Shown here: piece by piece, positions 11,199-22,360 of the stretch
How the letters are laid out: each line of letters begins with the position of its first letter
Numbering within the stretch: position 1 is the stretch's first letter
Source of the DNA: Alternaria dauci
Taxonomy: Eukaryota > Ascomycota > Dothideomycetes > Pleosporales > Pleosporaceae
Direction of reading: 5' to 3'
Assembly (NCBI RefSeq): GCF_042100115.1
Contig: NC_091273.1
Span: 3,286,001-3,350,000 of the forward strand
Length of the DNA stretch: 64,000 bases
Program-made: the position numbers and the translations under genes
The notes under the pieces: generated by a model
Databases searched by the model: none
What the model was told of the DNA's origin: nothing
Seen by the model: only the letters and a program-made list of their open reading frames with translations

Positions 11199-11796
11199 TC
11201 ACGAGAGAGGTGCAGTGTAGAGTGTCACATTACCAGATTGTATCGGTGCGTTAGACGGTATACTTGGAACGCGACCAAGTACGTAACCATCTGCCTCGCT
11301 GTTGGGAATTCCAAAGTCCTGGAAGCTCCAGGAATGCGAGCAGCCCCTAGGTTTTATAGAATGTGCCTTCGCGCATTTAGCTTGCAAAGTAGAAGAGAGA
11401 AACGACTCTCCGCTATCAGTTTTGTATAGATTAAATGTATAGTGCCCGAATTTCACTATTCCAAACGCCGGATCCTTGCTCCCGATAAGAGTAAAAAGGC
11501 ATGCGTGGAGATGGTCATTGCGAGCTGCGGCCAGTGAGTGGCGTGATGCCTTGAAAAAGAACATAGAAAGCGTCCTGAAACCTCGTGTCCGGTAATATTC
11601 AGCAGCTTTGGTCAGCGCCACACGGATTGTGTGCGGTGGTATTATCTGTGCCTTGCCTTTGATCGACGCACACCAATTACAGCGCACTTACATCACATTC
11701 TAGACCCTGAACAATCCCACAATGAAGACAAAAAAAAGGCAAGCAGGTCGTGATGATAGTTGAACCGAATGCAGCCACGCGCGACCGTTGCGCCAT
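11199..11796 (-). CDS. Candidate small secreted protein, unknown family
   Basis: Exon 1 (11796..11692) encodes 35 residues that look like a signal peptide: a basic start (MAQRSR), a hydrophobic Cys/Phe/Leu core and a likely cleavage site before LECD. It is followed by a consensus donor GTAAGT. A 46 bp intron (11691..11646, ending GGCACAG) joins it in frame to a 148-codon open stretch beginning IIPPHTIRVALTKAAEYY. The mature product would be about 150 residues with a few Cys. The 3' end is uncertain: the frame stops at 11199, but a donor at 11282 (GTACTT) with an acceptor at 11196 (GACAG) would append a different C-terminus. No homologous family is recognised. The signal peptide plus in-frame canonical intron is the main support. 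Confidence 0.45.
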
Positions 11797-12474
11797 TTAC
11801 AAGGCCCGGTCCCCGTTTTCAGCCACTTGCCATCGTATCCGATGACGCTATCCGTGTAACCACTGAATTGTTTCTATTCCAGGATTAGACTCCAAAACAA
11901 TGCTAACGTTGAATGGGGACTAGAGACATTGACTAAGCAGGTCTCGTTATCGCGCTTGCTCCTAAGTGGACCTAGACTGCGATAGGTGCTCTATGCCTGC
12001 TCTGCATCTGCGAGATGAAGACGACATGAAAATACGCGGAAATACGATAATCTGGCTGTTACGCACACCAGGAATCACCCGCAACAGTAGATTTGTCCAG
12101 AAAAGAACAGCTATCGATCTCCTTGCATGCGAAGGTAATTCACTTAAGGGCGTTGCAGTCCTTCAACACCATCGTGAGCTCGCGGCCTATAGTTCCCAGG
12201 GTCTGGAAGGTGGTTTGCGCTTTCCCTAAGCGCAGCACGGTCACCGCTTCTGTTTGTATGACGCGGCTCGTAACCTCGTAGCCCAATACAGACACCGCTG
12301 AATTCTGTTGGCGACTCCCATGCAATGCTGATGCTAACTAATTCTCCACGAACAACCTAGCCACTCCGCCTCCTCTTCACTTCGACGCCGCACCTAAGCT
12401 TCCCTCGTCCACGCTTTCCGTCCAGATTACATACTCTATGGAATTCTTCCCTCGACAACTATTCACCCTCGACT
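11797..12474. other. Divergent intergenic region
   Basis: About 680 bp between the candidate secreted gene (-) and the mannosyltransferase (+). The last 120 bp are pyrimidine-rich and contain an upstream ATG (12438). Nothing else is recognised. Confidence 0.35.
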
Positions 12475-12623
12475 ATGCTTCTGACCATTCCTTCAGTACC
12501 TCGTTTGGTTGTCGTCCCACTCTTCCTTCTCATATGCGGAATTTTCTTCATACCACATGGCTATCATGGCTCTGGCGCCCTGAACATGCCGCTGCTTACC
12601 GGCAAGAACCTCACTGCCGCTAG
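12438..12623 (+). promoter_or_regulatory. Upstream ATG/uORF overlapping the mannosyltransferase start
   Basis: An ATG at 12438, 37 bp before the assigned start, opens a 61-codon frame in another phase that runs past the main ATG and ends at 12623. If the transcript begins upstream of it, scanning ribosomes would meet this ATG first, which would lower translation of the main frame. Whether it is in the mRNA is unknown. Confidence 0.35.
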
Positions 12624-13986
12624 CTCAACGTTCAACACACCTGTGCGAGAGTTCTGGCAAGAGCTGGCCACTGCTCTCGTCCAGTCACAGCCGCAATGCG
12701 AGCCCCTACGTCTCAAAGAAGACGACACTAGGCTAACAATAGATTTTTTGCCTCTTCAACCACACCAAAAGCACCCTGATCGAATACTCAATCTCGGCGA
12801 GAAGGAGGAGACCTCGCTGTTTAGGGCGCACTATGCTATGCGGAAATCGGCACAGCGTCTGGCACCGAAGATACAGTTCGCGAAAGGCACGACTGGCATC
12901 GTCACGACCGCAGATGCCTGGTACCTGCCTATATTTCTGGTTTCGTTGCGCATGCTGCGGAAGACCGGGTGCGATCTACCCGTCGAAGTCTTCATTGATG
13001 ACTGGACAAAGTATGATTCGACGACATGCGATACCGTCCTGCCGTCTCTCAACGCCCGCTGTGTAGTCCTGTCCAACATATACGAAACAGCATCTCAAGC
13101 AAAGCCGCCTAGCCACTACCAGTACAAGATCTTTGCTATACTCTTCTCATCCTTCCAGCATGTCCTCTTCCTCGATAGCGACGCCTTTCCCACAGAAGAT
13201 CCCGCCAAACTATTCTCGACCGCACCATACACAACCCATGGTCTAGTCACCTGGCCCGACTTCTGGGCTCAAACCATATCCGCACACTTCTATCACATTG
13301 CCGCTATACCGGAAGTTCCTTCACAGTCAAGACTCTCAACTGAAAGCGGCCAGCTTCTCATCAACAAAGACCTGCACCGCACTTCTCTTCTCATGATGGT
13401 GTACTACAACTACTACGGCCCAGACTACTACTATATCCTCCTTAGCCAAGGAAGTCCTGGTGCCGGTGACAAGGAAACATTTGTACAAGCAGCTCTGGCA
13501 GTCGGATTACCTTACTACCAAGTTCAAACTCCACCTGGTGTTCTCGGTAATCATTTGAATGGCACTTTCAGAGGTGTTGGAATTACACAAGCAGATCCTA
13601 CTCTGGACTATGAATACCTCAGTCCTATGCGCAGCCATATTCATCCTGACAAAGTTTGGCAGAACATCGACCTGGCTGACCCCGATGCCAAGATCGACCA
13701 AGGACACAATCAGATGCATAAAGCTCCGAACAAACCACGGCCCATCTTTATTCACCAGAACAATCTCAAGCTCGATCCGGCAAGAATCCTGGATGATGAT
13801 AGGGTGTGCGGATCTGTCGACATTCCTTGCAGGATGTGGGGCGATAAGAAAGATCGAGAAAGGGAACTCGGATTTGATGTTGAGCCGAGATTGTGGGATG
13901 TGATCACTGAAGAGGGGTGTAGATTGGACAAAACTAGCGATACGTGTATGAGGTTGATGAAATTTGTTGATGAAGTCCTTGGCTAA
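12475..13986 (+). CDS. MNN2-type alpha-1,2-mannosyltransferase (GT71)
   Basis: Single exon, 503 residues. A type II signal anchor sits at about residues 9-27 (LVVVPLFLLICGIFFI), followed by a stem. The catalytic region starts near GIVTTADAWYLP and carries LFLDSDAFPTEDP, with the DxD-type D234-S-D236 that binds Mn2+ and GDP-mannose. The GQLLINK and NYYGPDYYYILLSQGSPGAGDKETF segments are characteristic of the Mnn2/Mnn5 family. These Golgi enzymes add alpha-1,2-linked mannose branches to cell wall mannoproteins. The length is usual for the family (about 450-600). The C-terminal part contains CRMWGDKKDRE and remains typical. An out-of-frame ATG 37 bp upstream may affect expression. Confidence 0.88.
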   Translation: MLLTIPSVPRLVVVPLFLLICGIFFIPHGYHGSGALNMPLLTGKNLTAASSTFNTPVREFWQELATALVQSQPQCEPLRLKEDDTRLTIDFLPLQPHQKHPDRILNLGEKEETSLFRAHYAMRKSAQRLAPKIQFAKGTTGIVTTADAWYLPIFLVSLRMLRKTGCDLPVEVFIDDWTKYDSTTCDTVLPSLNARCVVLSNIYETASQAKPPSHYQYKIFAILFSSFQHVLFLDSDAFPTEDPAKLFSTAPYTTHGLVTWPDFWAQTISAHFYHIAAIPEVPSQSRLSTESGQLLINKDLHRTSLLMMVYYNYYGPDYYYILLSQGSPGAGDKETFVQAALAVGLPYYQVQTPPGVLGNHLNGTFRGVGITQADPTLDYEYLSPMRSHIHPDKVWQNIDLADPDAKIDQGHNQMHKAPNKPRPIFIHQNNLKLDPARILDDDRVCGSVDIPCRMWGDKKDRERELGFDVEPRLWDVITEEGCRLDKTSDTCMRLMKFVDEVLG

Positions 13987-14517
13987 TGAGTATGTTATGT
14001 CACGAAAAAATGGCTCCCAGAGAAGCTCATCACATGCGGTCGTGTGCATCTACCTATGAGCTGTGGAAATGATACCGAGGAATCCTGAAGGCATGCTTGT
14101 GGCGAAGAGGATTGATCTCGTTGTTTTTGGAGTATCTTGTCATATACCCACCCTGTAGATTTTATTTGGATTTTCCTTTTTTTTTTGTTGACATCGTGGG
14201 ACATCTAGTGGTGTACTTTGGAGCACTAATGACTGAAAAGTGCGCTGAATCAAAAGAGGTCCTGTATCGATAGGGTCATCTGGAATTTCCGATTAAACAA
14301 GTGGTTGTGGCTGTATTGAGATGGAGACAATCCACGACCTCGTGGCAGTGTTTGTGAATGTAATAAGGGATATCATAAGGCATGAATACATCAAGATTTC
14401 GTCCAACCTTTCCTCCTTCACCAACGATCAATCCAACATCCATATGACCAGCAAAGAAGCCCATGAGATTCCACAACGCCGGCTGCACAACAAGAGAACG
14501 ACATCCACCTAGGAAGC
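13987..14517. other. Convergent 3' intergenic region
   Basis: About 530 bp between convergent gene ends, with T-rich tracts (for example near 14180) compatible with 3' UTR and polyadenylation signals. No gene is seen. Confidence 0.4.
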
Positions 14518-17500
14518 TTAGGCAGAGTGCTCCATCTCACTCTGCAGCAGACTCTCCATGATATCGTCTTCGGTCACAGTTGTCCTGCCTGATCTCCTGT
14601 CATCACGTCCAACCGTCAATGTACTGTGTCCCGCTGCGGACTCATCAACGTCATCCTCATCATCGTCGTCGTCTTCCTCAAGAGGCATCCGTGTGCCTTC
14701 GCCCTGCATACCCGCTAGCATGGTGTCTTCATCCTCATCCTCCTCCTCTTCTTCCTCATCATCATCGACCTGCGATACTGCAGACTTCTTCTTACTCCTT
14801 GGTGCAGAGGCTGCATTCACATCACCCTCAGTTTCTTCTCCTTCGTTGACTTCCGTAGCATCGGTAGCTACGGTCGCCTCGGGCGTTGCAGTGCGCTCTA
14901 CCTCCGTGTCTTGAACTTGCGTAGCCGCCTCGCCCAGTCGCTTAGATAGTGTAGCTTCCAACTTTGACAAAGCGTTGCGCTGCGTGGCATCTACACCAAT
15001 CTTTCCTTCCACAGCCTCAGATACTAGTTCATGCAAGGTACGGAAGCTCTCTTCGTTGAGCGTGCCTTCTTCTCCTCGAGGGATTGGCCCAGAAGGTGCG
15101 ATGAACAGTTTACCCAATAGGGATAGTAAAGGTTTTCGCTCATCCTTCGAGCATGTATTTGTCAATGCACGTTCTAAGATCTCGATGGCGAGCTGCACAT
15201 GTGGTTCTTCAGCCTCAGCAGTGGTACTTGTCTTTCCGTCGAGACCAAGTTCGGTAGCGCCCACAACTTTACTGCCATCTGTCCATTCGGCAAGGTGAGC
15301 AGTGATAATAGGCCAGCCCACCATATCGTCCACGTCTTCTTCCTCGATGTTCTCGTCGCGCATAATGAGTAGCTTCGAGACCACTGGTACAGCAATCTCA
15401 CCCATCAGCTTTGCATTCTTAAGCTTGGAATGACAGTACACAGGAAGGAAGTAGCTGAGCGCTTGTCTCAGCGCCAGGTTCGTCGCCGCCTCGGGGTCAA
15501 AGTATGTGAGGACGAAAGCTTTAAGGACTTCGGCCGTGGTTTGAGGTGGCAGGATACCCAAGAGAAGGAGTTTCGACGCCGCGCTACAGGCGGTTAAGCT
15601 GATGCGCTTGTTGTCCGAGCTGAATGCTTTGAGCAATATCTTTGTCATGGGGCGGATGCGTGGGTTCGTGATGGGCTCTGCATCGTCTGTGGAGGCGTCT
15701 GGGTCTGGGATTGTAGGCGTAAGGAACTGGGGATGTGTGATGATCACATCACTCAGTACTTGAATTACGATTTCCTTCAGGGTGTCGTGGCCTTTCACGA
15801 AGCAATGAAAGAAGAGATCAAGATTGTTGTCGGCGAGGTCCTGTTTTGAGTTAATGTAGCCCGCGAGATGCTTACTGTTCTCAACTTACCTTGCTGAGGA
15901 GGGCGGCCAGTCCCAAGCACATGACACCACGTTCTCGGATCTGAATCTGGTGGGCTTGGACTGCAGGAATGATGAGCGTATTCAGAATACTGGTGAGCGA
16001 AGTATCTGACTCCAGATCTCCTTCGACATTCTGAAGTGTGCATTGGGCGATATGCAGACACTTTGAGTAAACCATGAGTTCGCGGGTCTGTCGCGCTTGT
16101 ATCTCTTCTTCAGTAAGATTTTCCGTAGCTTTTGCAGCCTTGGGCTTGATCAACGGTGCGCCGCCATCTGCATCAGATTGAGCGGAATGGAAGCTCTCTT
16201 CAGCATCCTCGCCAGTAACTGTGGCGTCATCGGCATCCAACAAAGAATCGCGAACATCTGCAATAGCCTCTACGATCAGAGCAGTGAAGTCTTTTTCGCC
16301 GCGACTGCCGCAAACCTTGCGCAGTACCTCGATAGCGAGCTTAGTGCACTCTTCTGGCAGCGCAGCCTTGGCAATGGCTTCGCGCATGATGTTGTACATT
16401 TGCCTACGACCCATCTCATCCGTGTAGTCAAGGGTATGGGCGATGTGGAGTAGTTGCTGAACAATGAAATCCTGCTCCTCAACGTCTTCCTGTGCTTCTT
16501 CAGCCTCTGGATCGTTCTCTTCCATGATAGCAGCCTTTTCTACCAAGTCCATCAAGGAATTGAGCTCTCTTTGCAGGACGAAGGCAAACATGGTGACTTC
16601 TGGTATCTTGTCCTCGATCATAGTTTGGACGCTCGGGTCAGCGGTACTATGGCCGTAATCGTTCAAGGTGCGTGCGACGAAGGCCGTCTGCGCATCGAGG
16701 TTGTTCCAGAACTCATGATCGAATGTGATTTCATTGCGGTAGTCTGGTCGACCGTCCCAAAATTGGCGCATCGCTTCGTGAGCCATGCCGTCTTCTTCCC
16801 CGGACCTGATGACGTCGATGCGCTCGAGAAGCTCACAAAGCGCTTCTAGGTTTGGAGGAGCGACATCTCCTGGTTTCTTTTCCTCTGGGGGCCGGGTGTC
16901 GTGTGAAACGGCACAGTCCTCGAGCCAGCGCTCACGGAACAAAGTGGCAGCAGCTTTCCGGACGAGATCGTCTCGATCCCGGAGACCCCATCGGATGAGC
17001 TTCTCTCGCTCTACAAGGGACATGTGCCGAAAGTCACCGAGAGCCGGCAGTATCTTGCCATATACCAATCGGCGAGTGGTTGCATCCATGTCTCGGGCTC
17101 GTTCTAGAATATGGCGGAGGGTGGACGCCCACATGGGCAAGTTTAGCAGAACAGCGCGTCGCACTTCAGCACTCGGGTCATTGATCATGATATCTAGGAG
17201 CCTGTCTAGGATACCGCCTGCGTCTTCATCATCGCTATCCTCGTCGTCGTTCTCGTCGTCGTCGTTACCAGCAAGACGGCCCAAGCCCAAGACGGCCTGC
17301 ACACGCACCGAGGGCTCTTTGTCTCGCAGACGTTTCGTAAAGCCTAGTTTGATCAAGTCATAGATTTCGTCGTCGATGGTCGTGAGGCTGTTCACAATGT
17401 GTGCGACCGTCTGTGTGGCTCGAAAGCGGACCGTCTTGTCCTTGGCCGTCAGTAGCGCAAGGATGGTGGTGAGGATCTGGGAGACGAGCCGACTGCTGGG

Positions 17501-17995
17501 TGTTTCGTGTAGAGCTGTTGCATCTTCTTCTGTCTCGGCAGCGAAGATTGCTTGGTCTTTCTCAGAAGCATACTTCAGAAATATGCCCAGGAAGCGGATC
17601 ACCCTGTCTCCAACCGGCTCGCTCTTCTTGACGCACATGACCCTGAGTACACATCTCACAACCTCGGCATTGAACTCTTCCTCGTCAAAGTCGTCGTCGT
17701 CGTCGTCGCCCTTGTTCTTGTTTGCGCCCTTCCTGCCGGTGTCTGGTGGCTCGAAGCAGCAGGCTTCTTGTATCTTCCTCAGGTTCACCACGAGCTTTCT
17801 CTGCGTCGCCGTCGTCTTTTGTGCATCGCTAAAGACTTGGGCGATTTTTGTCCGGAGTGAGGTTACAGGGCCCTCATCGGGGATTTGGACGGCATTGGAG
17901 GACTGCCTGGCGGAGGATGTGCGTGTGGATTTGGTGGTGCGTGTCGTCGAAGTGGCGGATGTTCGCGGCGCACGCGTCGAGGTACGACCAACCAT
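14518..17995 (-). CDS. Condensin complex subunit 3 (CAP-G / Ycg1 / Cnd3)
   Basis: Two exons, 17995..15890 and 15840..14518, encode about 1142 residues. The 49 bp intron (GTAAGT...AAACAG) joins LAALLSK to DLADNNLDLFF. The N-terminus is Arg/Thr/Ser-rich. HEAT-type helical repeats follow, with recognisable text such as KDKTVRFRATQTVAHIV, RVQAVLGLGRLAGND and PSAEVRRAVLLNLP. The Cnd3 region (about residues 540-880) spans the intron. Acidic Asp/Glu tracts lie near residues 95-105, 255-270 and at the C-terminus. The subunit is the HEAT 'G' component that, with the kleisin, clamps DNA in the condensin complex for mitotic chromosome compaction. It shares a 269 bp divergent promoter with cysteine synthase. 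Confidence 0.93.
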
Positions 17996-18264
17996 TCTTC
18001 TTTGGCTGTGTTGTCGGTTGGGTGTCGTGTCGTGTCGTCGCGTCTCGACGTTGGGTTGCGGTCGTCGGTGTTGTTGTTCAACTGTTTACTGACCCCACGC
18101 GGCAGCCCACTCGTGGCTGCAGGGGTCTCGCGACAGGGGTCCTACAGTTGCGACATCGGGCGAAAGCGCGTTGATTTGCCGACCAGCCGAATGGCATCAT
18201 CGCGAATCCTCGGACTCCAACTTTCTCGTCTTGACGTGTGTTTGCCTCTTTCTGCCAAACAACA
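17996..18264. promoter_or_regulatory. Shared divergent promoter (condensin subunit 3 / cysteine synthase)
   Basis: Only 269 bp separate the two start codons. The condensin side holds a GTGTCGT/GTCG-rich stretch (about 18023-18060). Both basal promoters must fit here or overlap the 5' ends of the genes. No clear TATA element is seen. Confidence 0.5.
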
Positions 18265-19457
18265 ATGTTCAGGACGGCTGCGCGAAGCTTCGCTGCCTCG
18301 GCATGGCGGAATGCAGAGAGCCTCGGCCAGATCGAGGCTGCACAGCAGACTGCCATCAACATCTCCAAAGCCCAAGGCATTGGTCAGCGGGGCTTCCTTG
18401 ATGGTACCATACTTTGACTTTCACACTTTGTAACCTTCTATACTGACTCCCAAATGCAGCCATCGGCAAGACTCCACTCATCCGCCTCAAGCGCCTCTCC
18501 GAAGAGACCGGCTGCAATGTCCTCGGAAAGGCCGAATTCCAAAACCCCGGTGGCTCTGTGAAGGATCGCGCCGCCCTCTTCGTCGTCGAAAACGCCGAGC
18601 GCCAGGGTCTCTTGAAGCCTGGCGGCACCGTCATCGAAGGTACAGCCGGAAACACTGGCATTGGGCTCGCACACGTCTGCCGTTCCAAAGGATATCGGTT
18701 GGTTATCTATATGCCAAACACACAATCTCAAGGAAAGATCGATTTGTTGCGATTGCTTGGTGCAGAGGTGTACCCAGTACCGGCCGTGGCGTTTGACAAC
18801 CCAGAGAACTACAACCATCAAGCGAAGCGACACGCGGACAGGCTAGAGAATGCCGTCTGGACCAACCAATTCGATAACGTGGCGAACAGGCAGGCACATA
18901 TCGAGACTACTGGGCCCGAGATCTGGCATCAGACAGGTGGTAAGATCGACGCCTTTACCTGTGCCACTGGTACTGGAGGCTCACTCGCGGGTGTAACGAG
19001 GTATCTGAAGGAGAAGAGCGACGGAAGGGTCAAGAGCTTCTTGGCCGACCCACCAGGCTCCGTGCTGCATTCATACATTCAGAGTGGTGGAAAGCTTCAA
19101 GAACGCCAGGGCGGTTCTATAACAGAAGGCATTGGTCAGGGACGTGTGACAGACAACCTGAGGCCCGACATTGACCTTCTAGATGGCTCACTACACATCA
19201 GCGACGAGAAGACCATCGAGATGGTCTACAGATGTCTGGACGAGGAGGGCCTGTATCTCGGCGCCAGTTCGTGCCTGAACGTCGTTGCTGCGAAAGAGGT
19301 AGCCGAGAAGATGGGCAAGGGATCAACTGTCGTCACTTTGCTGTGCGATGGCGCATACAGGTACGCGGACCGCCTATTCTCAAAGAAGTGGTTGGAGCAG
19401 AAGAAGCTGTACGATGCGATACCCGAGCGTTTGCGCCGATACATCGTCCTCGAGTAG
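18265..19457 (+). CDS. Cysteine synthase (O-acetylserine sulfhydrylase), mitochondrial type
   Basis: Two exons, 18265..18403 and 18460..19457, encode about 378 residues. The 56 bp intron joins GFLD to [11 protein letters not shown]. The first ~20 residues ([15 protein letters not shown]) are basic and lack acids, as in a mitochondrial presequence. The fold-type II PLP enzyme is clear. The Schiff-base lysine is K81 in [10 protein letters not shown], the phosphate/substrate loop is [11 protein letters not shown], and the glycine loop is TGTGGSLAG. It makes L-cysteine from O-acetylserine and sulfide; the sequence is closest to the fungal cys12/Mcy1-like mitochondrial branch rather than cystathionine beta-synthase. 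Whether O-acetylserine or another beta-substituted serine is the real substrate cannot be seen from sequence. Confidence 0.9.
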
Positions 19458-19598
19458 ATGGCTAGTAAGACGTAGAATATAACAACGACAAGTCAACAAC
19501 AAACGACTACGACCTCGTTTTGACCAACTTGTATCGCAACTACGTGTACGTCTACAGCTTTACCTCTAGTCCGTCTATGTGTTCCGAAAAGTACAACC

Positions 19599-21003
19599 CT
19601 AAATCATCGGACCTCCACTGGCGAAGCCATTGACGACAGCTGTCATGCTAAAAGCGGGCATACAATGTCAGTATAGGTTTCACATGCAGCTTGTACAGAG
19701 ACACTTACAGCTGGTTTGCAATCGCAGTCTTGGGCGGCAATCTCAGTCCACCCTCTTTGTATCCTGGCCCCGCATTCTCCCCAAGTCCACTAGTACCAAC
19801 ACGAAGCGCTTCTCTAACCTCCTCTGTCGTGAACCACTTCGCATCTTCCAACTCGGCGTCGTGTCCTAGATGAATCGTCTCTCCATCCGGGATCGCCTGT
19901 CCGATAGCGCCAATCATAAGGTTAGCAGGATAAGGCCAGGGCTGAGTGCTGTGAATCACAACACGACCAAGATGGATGCCAGATTCTTCCCAGACTTCGC
20001 GACGCACAGCTTCCTCGACACTTTCAGCAGGTTCGAGGAAACCGGCTAGAGTAGAGTACCAGTTGGGGGGCCAGCGCTTTTGGCGTCCCAGTAGGATCCT
20101 CTTTCCGTCGGCAGACACAACGGCCATGATGACTGTTGGGTCGGTCCTGGGGAAGCAGAGGTTGGAGATGCCGGTTCGGGTTGCGCAGGGTGGGCGCTCG
20201 CCTTGGTTGACTTCAGACGCAATGTCCTTTGGTGGGCAAGTGCGCTTGAAACCGGCGTTTATGGACATGGTCTTGTAGCCGCAGGAAGCGCAAAAGGGGC
20301 TCCGCGCATTCCAGTCGAGAAGGTGGCGGGCTTCCGCGTAAATGGCCGCTGTCAAGTGTCAGTCACAACACTCCGCATGTTGGTGAGAATGAGTAGCAGC
20401 AGCAGCCTACCTTCCTCAGCCTGTAGACTCAAGTTCATTCTTCCTTTGCTGAATCCCAGACCCGTGCTTGTTAATTTCTCTAGCACCGCCTCTGCCTGCT
20501 CTTTCACACTCTCCTTGGGTGTGACGTCGACAGCAAACCATGGCTGTCCTTTGTAATGCTCCTTGTACACAAAGCCCTCTTTCCGCCCATCAAGACCCAA
20601 GAAGATTATCTGAGGGATATACAAATTCGAGTTGTACTGTGCGATGATATCCTCCTCCGACTTCTCGAATGGGTTCTCGCCAATAACTGGCTTTACATCA
20701 GAGAAGCTGCATTGTGCAAGTTCGGAGCCGGATTTCGTGAGGGGCTCGAGGTCCTTGAACAATAGAAAGACGGTGCTAGGGTGATGGAGGGCCGAGGAGA
20801 GGAACTGGTGGTCGGGACGTAGGAAGCCCACGCGGTTGAGTGGGGAACCTGCATGATGCTATTAGAAGCAAGGAGCAGAAGGGGCATAGGTGGGTTATGT
20901 AGGTACCAGAGAAGTAGTTTGCAATTTCCTTTCCGAACTTGCGGCTCAGCATTGAGTCTACTTGTGGATGCGCCGGCTCAGGAAGCTCGGGTTGCGGTGG
21001 CAT
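19599..21003 (-). CDS. NADH pyrophosphatase (Nudix, Npy1/NUDT12-like)
   Basis: Four exons (21003..20907, 20848..20411, 20348..19709, 19647..19599) encode about 407 residues. Introns are 58, 62 and 61 bp. A zinc-ribbon-like segment (FCASCG...RTC) precedes the Nudix domain. The Nudix box GFLEPAESVEEAVRREVWEESGI (about residues 280-302) has the full GX5EX7REUXEEXGU pattern. STQPWPYPANLM is the SQPWPFP-type signature that marks NADH pyrophosphatases. The enzyme hydrolyses NAD(P)H to NMNH plus AMP and also decaps NAD-RNA in this family; yeast Npy1 is peroxisomal. The frame also stops at 19705, but a GTAAGT donor at 19708 and a TTTTAG acceptor add a 16-codon last exon (MTAVVNGFASGG) that fits family ends. 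Confidence 0.9.
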
Positions 21004-21325
21004 TGTCCGGAGCCTGATGACGCCTTGTCGCCTTCAGGTAGCAATTCGAAGATGGGAAGCTTCGAATTGGCAGTAACAACAATGTAGGCGATAAGACGTA
21101 GGTGCAAAAAAAAACCAATGGTAAATGTCACAGACGGCAAGGCGACTGACGTCTTTACTTTACCTTGCCCCACGCCGCTAGACAACGGTGCATTACAAAC
21201 CACAAGATGTGGTCGAAGTATCCGAGGTTCATGTTCTTATCGATATGGACTTCTGGTAACAACGCGTGCGGCGCCGCACAGACAGCCTCATCTCCCAACC
21301 CTTGCATGGAGCTGAGACAGCAACG
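21004..21325. promoter_or_regulatory. Divergent promoter (NADH pyrophosphatase / COG2)
   Basis: 322 bp between the two start codons. No TATA box is evident. It contains a run of eight A residues near 21108. Confidence 0.45.
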
Positions 21326-22288
21326 ATGAGTCGCTTCTATGTACGTACACCGAACAAGTGTTGAAATAGGCTTTGCGATTCCAAGGGGCGCGGCGACTAA
21401 TTCTCATTCAACCAGTTCGGCGACGACTCGCGCTCAACGTCCAGCAACAACGACAACGAAGACGAAGACGACCCCTCCTCCCTCCCGTTTGCGACACCCC
21501 TCCGCCGAGCAGACTTCCTCGCGCCGGACTTTTCGCCTGCGACATACCTCTCTACACTCCACAATCGACACCAAACCCTAGAAGACCTACGCTCAGAACT
21601 GCGCGCGCGATCGCAGCTCCTGTCCAAAGAGCTACTAGACCTCGTCAACAGCAACTACCAGGACTTCCTCAACCTGGGCAACAGTCTACACGGCGGCGAG
21701 GAAAAGGTAGAAGAGGTGCGAGTAGGGCTTTTGGGATTCAGGAAAGATGTCGATGGCTTGGTTGGCGTGGTGGGGAAGAGAGAGGAGGAAGTAGGAGAAT
21801 TGTTGCAAGAAAGGAGAGATATCAGAGAGAAGATCCAACTAGGAAGACGGCTAGTCGATTATGATGCTAGGCTGAAGGAATTAGAGGCTGAGCTCATGAT
21901 TGAGACGGCGGCGCACGAGACGATCATTCTCGGGGACGAGGTCTCGGACAGCGAGGACGAAGAAGACGAAGAAGACAGGGAAGAGGAGGAAGAAGGAGAA
22001 GGGGGCTATGGTGTGTCGATTGCCAAGTTGAGGCGAAATGTCGTGCATTATCGATTGGTGCTGGGATTGCAGAAAGACTTGAGCGAACACCCGTTTGTGG
22101 CAGCCCAGGCAGCCAGGATAGCAAAAGTGCGGAGTACGTTGTTGATGGATCTGAGTACTGCGCTGCAGCGGGCGAAAAGCGCTGGCTCTTCTGGCTCTGG
22201 TCGCGTGATGAAAGTAATGAACATCTACACCGACATGGAGGAATCTGCCGAAGCAGTCAAGGTCCTCAAAACAGTCAAGTCGTCGTAG
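21326..22288 (+). CDS. COG2: Conserved oligomeric Golgi complex subunit 2
   Basis: Two exons, 21326..21340 (five codons, MSRFY) and 21416..22288, encode about 295 residues. The 75 bp intron has GTACGT and ACCAG ends and a CGACTAAT branch-like site. The N-terminal part has the COG2 hallmark: RRADFLAPDFSPATYLSTLHNRH, then SRELLDLVN-type and NYQDFLNLGNSL helices, which form the coiled-coil bundle shared by CATCHR tethers. A strongly acidic Glu/Asp tract occupies about residues 205-225. Fungal COG2 proteins are short like this one and lack the long C-terminal part of animal COG2. COG tethers retrograde vesicles at the Golgi. The tiny first exon makes the start easy to miss. Confidence 0.85.
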
Positions 22289-22360
22289 AACAAGACTTGA
22301 ACCAGCATAGCGACGGCGTTCGGTATGGTACATTGTTCATACATCCCAAAAAGCTATATT

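Noticed and set aside
14558..14914. Plus frame made mostly of Ser runs
   Set aside because: It is the antisense of the acidic Asp/Glu tracts at the C-terminus of condensin subunit 3.
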